Shown in pieces: positions 60,513-64,000 of a stretch of DNA of 64,000 nucleotides. Made by a program: the position numbers and the translations under genes. Source of the stretch: Flavobacterium sp. 83. Lineage in GTDB: Bacteria; Bacteroidota; Bacteroidia; Flavobacteriales; Flavobacteriaceae. How positions within the stretch are numbered: position 1 is the stretch's first letter; each line of letters starts with the position of its first letter. The DNA is taken from assembly GCF_000744835.1 (NCBI RefSeq), contig NZ_JQMS01000001.1, positions 558,001-622,000 of the forward strand. The letters are read 5' to 3'. A model generated the notes under the pieces. The model was not told the DNA's origin, did not search any database, and worked only from the letters and a program-made list of their open reading frames with translations.

Positions 60513-60546
60513 CATAAAAAAAACGCCTTCATTTCTAAAGACGTTT
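60513..60546 (-). terminator. Terminator after the alpha-amylase gene
   Basis: 9-bp stem (60521-60529 with 60538-60546, one G-U pair on the minus strand) followed by eight T bases on that strand, between the amylase and GDPD genes. Confidence 0.7.
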
Positions 60547-60567
60547 GGATTTAAATCATTTTAAAAA

Positions 60568-62226
60568 TTATTTTTTCAATTCCAATAAAACGATGTCAAA
60601 TTCTGAATCGATTGTTGCTTTTCCATTAGCAACGCGTACTTCTTTCCCGGAATAGGCATCTCTTACTTTAGTCCCATCTTTAAAAATGGAACTTACACTA
60701 AGTTCTTTTTTGCCAATTGGTAAATCAAGCCCAATTACTACGGCATCCAAATATTCTCCTTTTGTAAAAGTTCTGGAAAAAGTATATGGCTTTGCTGAAA
60801 TTTGTCTGTGGATTCCTGCTCCAACTGAAGCATGGTTTTTTCTGAATTGCCCTAATTTTTGCCAGTGCAACAACGTTTTTTGTGTTTCAGGATTAGATTT
60901 AATAGCATCCCAATTCATGAACGAACGCAATGTAGCATCTCCTTGAGTGCCTTCAACTACTAGAGAACGAGCGCTTTCATCACCATAATAAACTTGAGAA
61001 AGTCCAGGACTTAGTAATAATTTGGTCCCTGCTTCTTTGCTTTTTGTTCTTCTAGCATCAAATGGTCCACCGTCATCATGCGAAGACAAGTAGTTTAAAA
61101 CACTATATCCTTTCAAGTCATTGTTTAGCTTATCAGAATATTTGGAGAAAATAAATTCATAGTCTTTTTGCGCATCCCATTTGAATTCAAAATTGATCAT
61201 GTTATTGAATCCATTTTGATAATAATTGACTTTTTTATCTCCAAAATCAAAAATTTGCCCGCCACTGATTCCATAATTGTAAACTTCAGCAATGGTGTAA
61301 AAAGCATTGTTGTCTAATACTTTTGTCGGATTGTTCTTCTTCCAAGTATCAAAAGCGTAATTACATTGTGTCTTGAAATCGGCCCAAACCGTTTCGTCTG
61401 TATGTTTTACAGTATCGCCTCTATAACCGTCAATTCCATAATCTGCGATATAATCAGTTAGCCATTTGATGATGTAATATTTTGGCGCTCTTGGATAACC
61501 GGTACGAGTAAAAAACGCGTCCAGTTCTTTTATTTCTTGTTCGTAACGTCCTTCTTTTTTCCATTTTTCGATTAAAAAAGGAGGTAAAGGGACCGCTTGA
61601 TTGCTCTCTGTTTTTATATCCGGAAGGTTTGATACCAAAGTACAAGCAGTTGTGGTTTCAAAAGATTTATACTCGCAATTGGGTCCTGTCCTCACCCAGT
61701 CGTTTGGCCAAACTGTATCTTCAGCAGTTACGGGTCCGGTATGATTGATAACACCATCAAGAATGATCCTGATTCCGTGTGCATGTGCTTTTTCTACTAA
61801 TGCTTTTAAGTCTTCTTTTGTTCCAAAGTTAGGATCTAAGTTCGTCCAGTCTCTAGCCCAATAGCCATGAAAACCATAACTTAATCCTGTTCCTTCGTCA
61901 ACACCATCGTGAATTTGTTCTACTATTGGTGTAAACCAAATGGCATTAATTCCCAGTTTGTCAAAATAACCTTCGTCGATTTTTTTAGAAATCCCTATGA
62001 TATCACCGCCTTCAAAACCACGTAGTTTTCCCGTAGTTTTTGTTCTATTGAATGAAACATCATTTGAAGTATCTCCATTATTGAAACGGTCAGTCATCAA
62101 AAAATAAACAGTAGCACCTTCCCAAACGAAAGGTGTTTTAGCATTCTCAGAAACCATTTTTGTACTAGAGCAACTGTTTAAAATTGCCACCGTCGCCAGT
62201 AAAAGTGGGATTGAATATTTTTTCAT
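60568..62226 (-). CDS. GH13 alpha-amylase, lipoprotein
   Basis: A 552-residue enzyme. The lipoprotein signal ends LNSC (Cys19). The (beta/alpha)8 GH13 motifs are LDGVINHTG, DGYRGDTVKHTD (nucleophile Asp), YTIAEVYNYG (acid Glu) and YLSSHDDGGPFD (Asp). A beta domain follows. The anchor puts it at the outer membrane or periplasm, as in starch-use systems (SusA/SusG-like). It is 33 nt after a second GH13 gene on the same strand. Confidence 0.92.
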   Translation of the reverse strand: MKKYSIPLLLATVAILNSCSSTKMVSENAKTPFVWEGATVYFLMTDRFNNGDTSNDVSFNRTKTTGKLRGFEGGDIIGISKKIDEGYFDKLGINAIWFTPIVEQIHDGVDEGTGLSYGFHGYWARDWTNLDPNFGTKEDLKALVEKAHAHGIRIILDGVINHTGPVTAEDTVWPNDWVRTGPNCEYKSFETTTACTLVSNLPDIKTESNQAVPLPPFLIEKWKKEGRYEQEIKELDAFFTRTGYPRAPKYYIIKWLTDYIADYGIDGYRGDTVKHTDETVWADFKTQCNYAFDTWKKNNPTKVLDNNAFYTIAEVYNYGISGGQIFDFGDKKVNYYQNGFNNMINFEFKWDAQKDYEFIFSKYSDKLNNDLKGYSVLNYLSSHDDGGPFDARRTKSKEAGTKLLLSPGLSQVYYGDESARSLVVEGTQGDATLRSFMNWDAIKSNPETQKTLLHWQKLGQFRKNHASVGAGIHRQISAKPYTFSRTFTKGEYLDAVVIGLDLPIGKKELSVSSIFKDGTKVRDAYSGKEVRVANGKATIDSEFDIVLLELKK

Positions 62227-62259
62227 TTTTATAGCACTAAAGGATTTATTTGCTTTAAA

Positions 62260-64000
62260 TTATTTCAACTCTAAAACCAAAACTGATTTAGGTTCCATTG
62301 TAATTTCATCTGTAAAGTCAAATGTAACTTCAGAAATCACATCTTTTCCGGTTTTAAAGTCTTTGATGTTTTCTTTGAAACGATTTGTTTTTACAGTATG
62401 AGTTTCATTACTGTTATTCATTAACACCATTATACTTTCAGTAGCATTATGTCTAAAATAAACATAAACATTATTTTCAGGAATATAATGTGTCATTTTC
62501 CCTGAATGAATGGCTGATTTTGTTTTTCTCCAATTGAATAATTTGGATGTAAAATCAAAATACTCACTTTGCCCTGGTGTTCTTCCCTCTTTGGTAAAAG
62601 CATTATTTTCATCACCTTCCCAACCGCCAGGAAAATCTTGACGAATGTCTGCATCGCCTTTGTTTTTGTCTCCGGCCATGCCTATTTCACTACCGTAATA
62701 CAACTGCGGAATTCCTCGAACGGTAGCCATCAAAGCCATTGCCATTTTGTATTTTCTAATATCATTCCCGTACGTCTGATTGAAACGATTGGTGTCATGA
62801 TTCTCAACAAAAATGAGCATATTATTTGTGTTTGGGTAGAGAAAATCATTAGTAAAATTATCATATAACTTCATCATTCCTTTGTCCCAAGTTCCGTCAT
62901 CTTCATTGAAAGCTTTGCTTGCCGCTTCGTATAAAGTAAAATCCATTACACTTGGCAAATTGGAATTGTAGTTTTGTATTTTACTTATCGGGCTGTCTTT
63001 TTGCCAATAGGAAATCTGTGCTTGGCTTTGCATCCAAACTTCACCAACAATATTAAAATTGGGATATTCATCAGTAACAGATTTTGTCCATTTAGCAATT
63101 CCTTTTGGGTCGGAATAATTAAAAGTATCCACTCTAAATCCATCTAAATTTGCATATTCAATCCACCAAATTGCATTTTGAATCAAGTATTTCAAAGCTA
63201 AAGGATTAGCTAAGTTTAAATCAGGCATAGACGGTGCAAACCACCCATTCAAGCATGTTTCAGTATCAACTTTCGAGGCATGAGTATCATTTATAACGGT
63301 TCTTTTATGATTAGTTTGAGTATAAGTATCGAACTGATTAATCCATCCTTTTGTAGGTAGATCTTTCATCATCCAATGTTCAATTCCCCAGTGATTTGTC
63401 ACATAATCCATCACTAATTTCATGTTTTTCTTATGCATTTCATTTGATAAACGCACATAATCATCATTGGTTCCGTAACGTGGATCTATTTTATAAACAT
63501 CAGATTGACCGTAAGTATGATAGGAAAAAGCCGCGTCGTTGTCTTCGCAAAGTGGCGTGCTCCATATTGTTGTTGCACCTAGTGAGGAGATGTAATCTAA
63601 GTTTTTGATTATCCCTTCAATGTCACCGCCATGTCTTCCTCCCGGTAATTCGCGGTTAAATTTTTCTGTAGTGGCATTTTCACTGTCATTATTTCTGTTC
63701 CCATTTGCAAAACGATCCGGCATCAGCAAATACATCATATCCGAAGCATCGTAACTTTTGCGTTGTGCTGAATTATCTCTTCTTTTCTTTAAAGCATATT
63801 TTTGGGTAAACGACTCTTTATTATTGTTTTTAAAAGTAAAAATCAAATCAGTTGCCGAGACTTTTTTAGTATCAATCGTAACAAAAATGTAGTTCGGATT
63901 TTCTGTTTTTTTAACATTAGTAATTTTTATTGCATTAGATACGGTAACTTGATATTGTGCTATATTTTCACCATAGAACATAATTTGCAATTCTGGGTTT
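62260..64000 (-). CDS. GH13 amylase with N-terminal early-set domain, 5' end beyond the window
   Basis: At least 580 residues; the frame is open to the right edge, so the start lies outside. The first visible residues NPELQIMFYGENIAQY belong to an N-terminal cyclomaltodextrinase-type domain. Motifs are MDYVTNHWG, DGFRVDTFNYSD (nucleophile Asp), IVGEVWM (Glu) and FVENHDTNR (Asp). It resembles the neopullulanase/cyclomaltodextrinase-like enzymes of starch loci, which cut maltooligosaccharides in the periplasm. With the lipidated amylase behind it, it suggests a sus-type operon to the right. Confidence 0.9.
   Translation of the reverse strand, partial: NPELQIMFYGENIAQYQVTVSNAIKITNVKKTENPNYIFVTIDTKKVSATDLIFTFKNNNKESFTQKYALKKRRDNSAQRKSYDASDMMYLLMPDRFANGNRNNDSENATTEKFNRELPGGRHGGDIEGIIKNLDYISSLGATTIWSTPLCEDNDAAFSYHTYGQSDVYKIDPRYGTNDDYVRLSNEMHKKNMKLVMDYVTNHWGIEHWMMKDLPTKGWINQFDTYTQTNHKRTVINDTHASKVDTETCLNGWFAPSMPDLNLANPLALKYLIQNAIWWIEYANLDGFRVDTFNYSDPKGIAKWTKSVTDEYPNFNIVGEVWMQSQAQISYWQKDSPISKIQNYNSNLPSVMDFTLYEAASKAFNEDDGTWDKGMMKLYDNFTNDFLYPNTNNMLIFVENHDTNRFNQTYGNDIRKYKMAMALMATVRGIPQLYYGSEIGMAGDKNKGDADIRQDFPGGWEGDENNAFTKEGRTPGQSEYFDFTSKLFNWRKTKSAIHSGKMTHYIPENNVYVYFRHNATESIMVLMNNSNETHTVKTNRFKENIKDFKTGKDVISEVTFDFTDEITMEPKSVLVLELK

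Noticed and set aside
1..64000. CRISPR array, prophage or restriction/defence island
   Set aside because: No spaced repeat arrays, phage structural genes, methylases or defence-like genes were seen. The only mobile gene set is the single IS.

Overview
The window is a piece of a low-GC Bacteroidota chromosome, almost certainly a flavobacterium (Flavobacterium or a close relative). The evidence is the gene order (purH-mreBCD-mrdA-rodA; ubiE-porT/sprT; thyA to folA; coaX-OMP-lptC-CNNM-ppiD), a PorT/SprT protein of the type IX secretion and gliding machinery, a bacterial mevalonate pathway, starts without Shine-Dalgarno sequences, and many Bacteroidota-type promoters (-7 box TAnnTTTG, in the best cases with TTG about 19-22 bases upstream). 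Most of the window is housekeeping core genome. The only clear mobile element is one IS3-family (IS150-group) insertion.

Layout. 1-9.3 kb: 5' end of a membrane pyrophosphatase, soluble pyrophosphatase, an AlkA-type glycosylase, a large outer-membrane DUF5686 protein, pdhB, etfBA, a bifunctional-nuclease-family protein and thyA. 9.3-10.75 kb: an intact IS150-like element that landed exactly in the centre of the thyA terminator hairpin. 10.8-20 kb: a CBM48 glycogen-binding-like protein, a 2TM protein, folA, ubiE, porT/sprT, a SpoU-type rRNA methyltransferase, a TamL-like outer-membrane assembly lipoprotein, fructose-bisphosphate aldolase and accD. 20-28.4 kb: an ABC permease, purH and the cell-shape cluster mreB-mreC-mreD-mrdA-rodA. 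28.5-37.5 kb: a secreted nuclease, a Prc-type protease, surE, lpxB, an NlpC/P60 lipoprotein, comEC and a thioredoxin-fold protein. 37.5-43 kb: a peptide-use operon (DPP4-type peptidase plus two POT transporters). 43-45.5 kb: HMG-CoA reductase and a GHMP kinase. 45.6-52 kb: the ppiD/CNNM/lptC/OMP/coaX operon. 52-54.4 kb: tRNA-Phe, a probably damaged lipoprotein gene, an NTF2-like protein and RluB. 54.6-58 kb: a mevalonate block (UbiA prenyltransferase, mevalonate kinase, an orphan antitoxin-like gene, diphosphomevalonate decarboxylase). 58-64 kb: TspO, a flavoprotein, a GDPD esterase and two GH13 amylases.

How the genes work together. HMG-CoA reductase, the GHMP kinase (candidate phosphomevalonate kinase), mevalonate kinase and the decarboxylase form most of a mevalonate route to isoprenoids, which the UbiA enzyme and the menaquinone methyltransferase UbiE could draw on. 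DPP4 would release dipeptides that the two adjacent POT carriers import. The two GH13 enzymes look like the end of a starch-use operon that continues beyond the window.

The most interesting signal is not a gene. Five intergenic copies (1609-1694, 5423-5500, 44535-44610, 54478-54580, 28395-28535) share one architecture: an outer stem AGC-[5-nt bulge]-CCNG pairing with CNGG-GCT, fixed spacers of 14 and 15 nt, and a central hairpin of unrelated sequence in each copy. The N of the outer stem is A, G, C, C and T in the five copies and its partner is always the complement. This is strong covariation evidence for a selected structure, probably RNA. It may be a known flavobacterial RNA motif (I recall one named flavo-1) or a new repeat family. 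Other points worth a look are two well-known bacterial palindromes embedded in frame inside etfA and mvaD, the IS that split a terminator, a promoter inside a terminator loop, and a terminator inside the comEC coding sequence.
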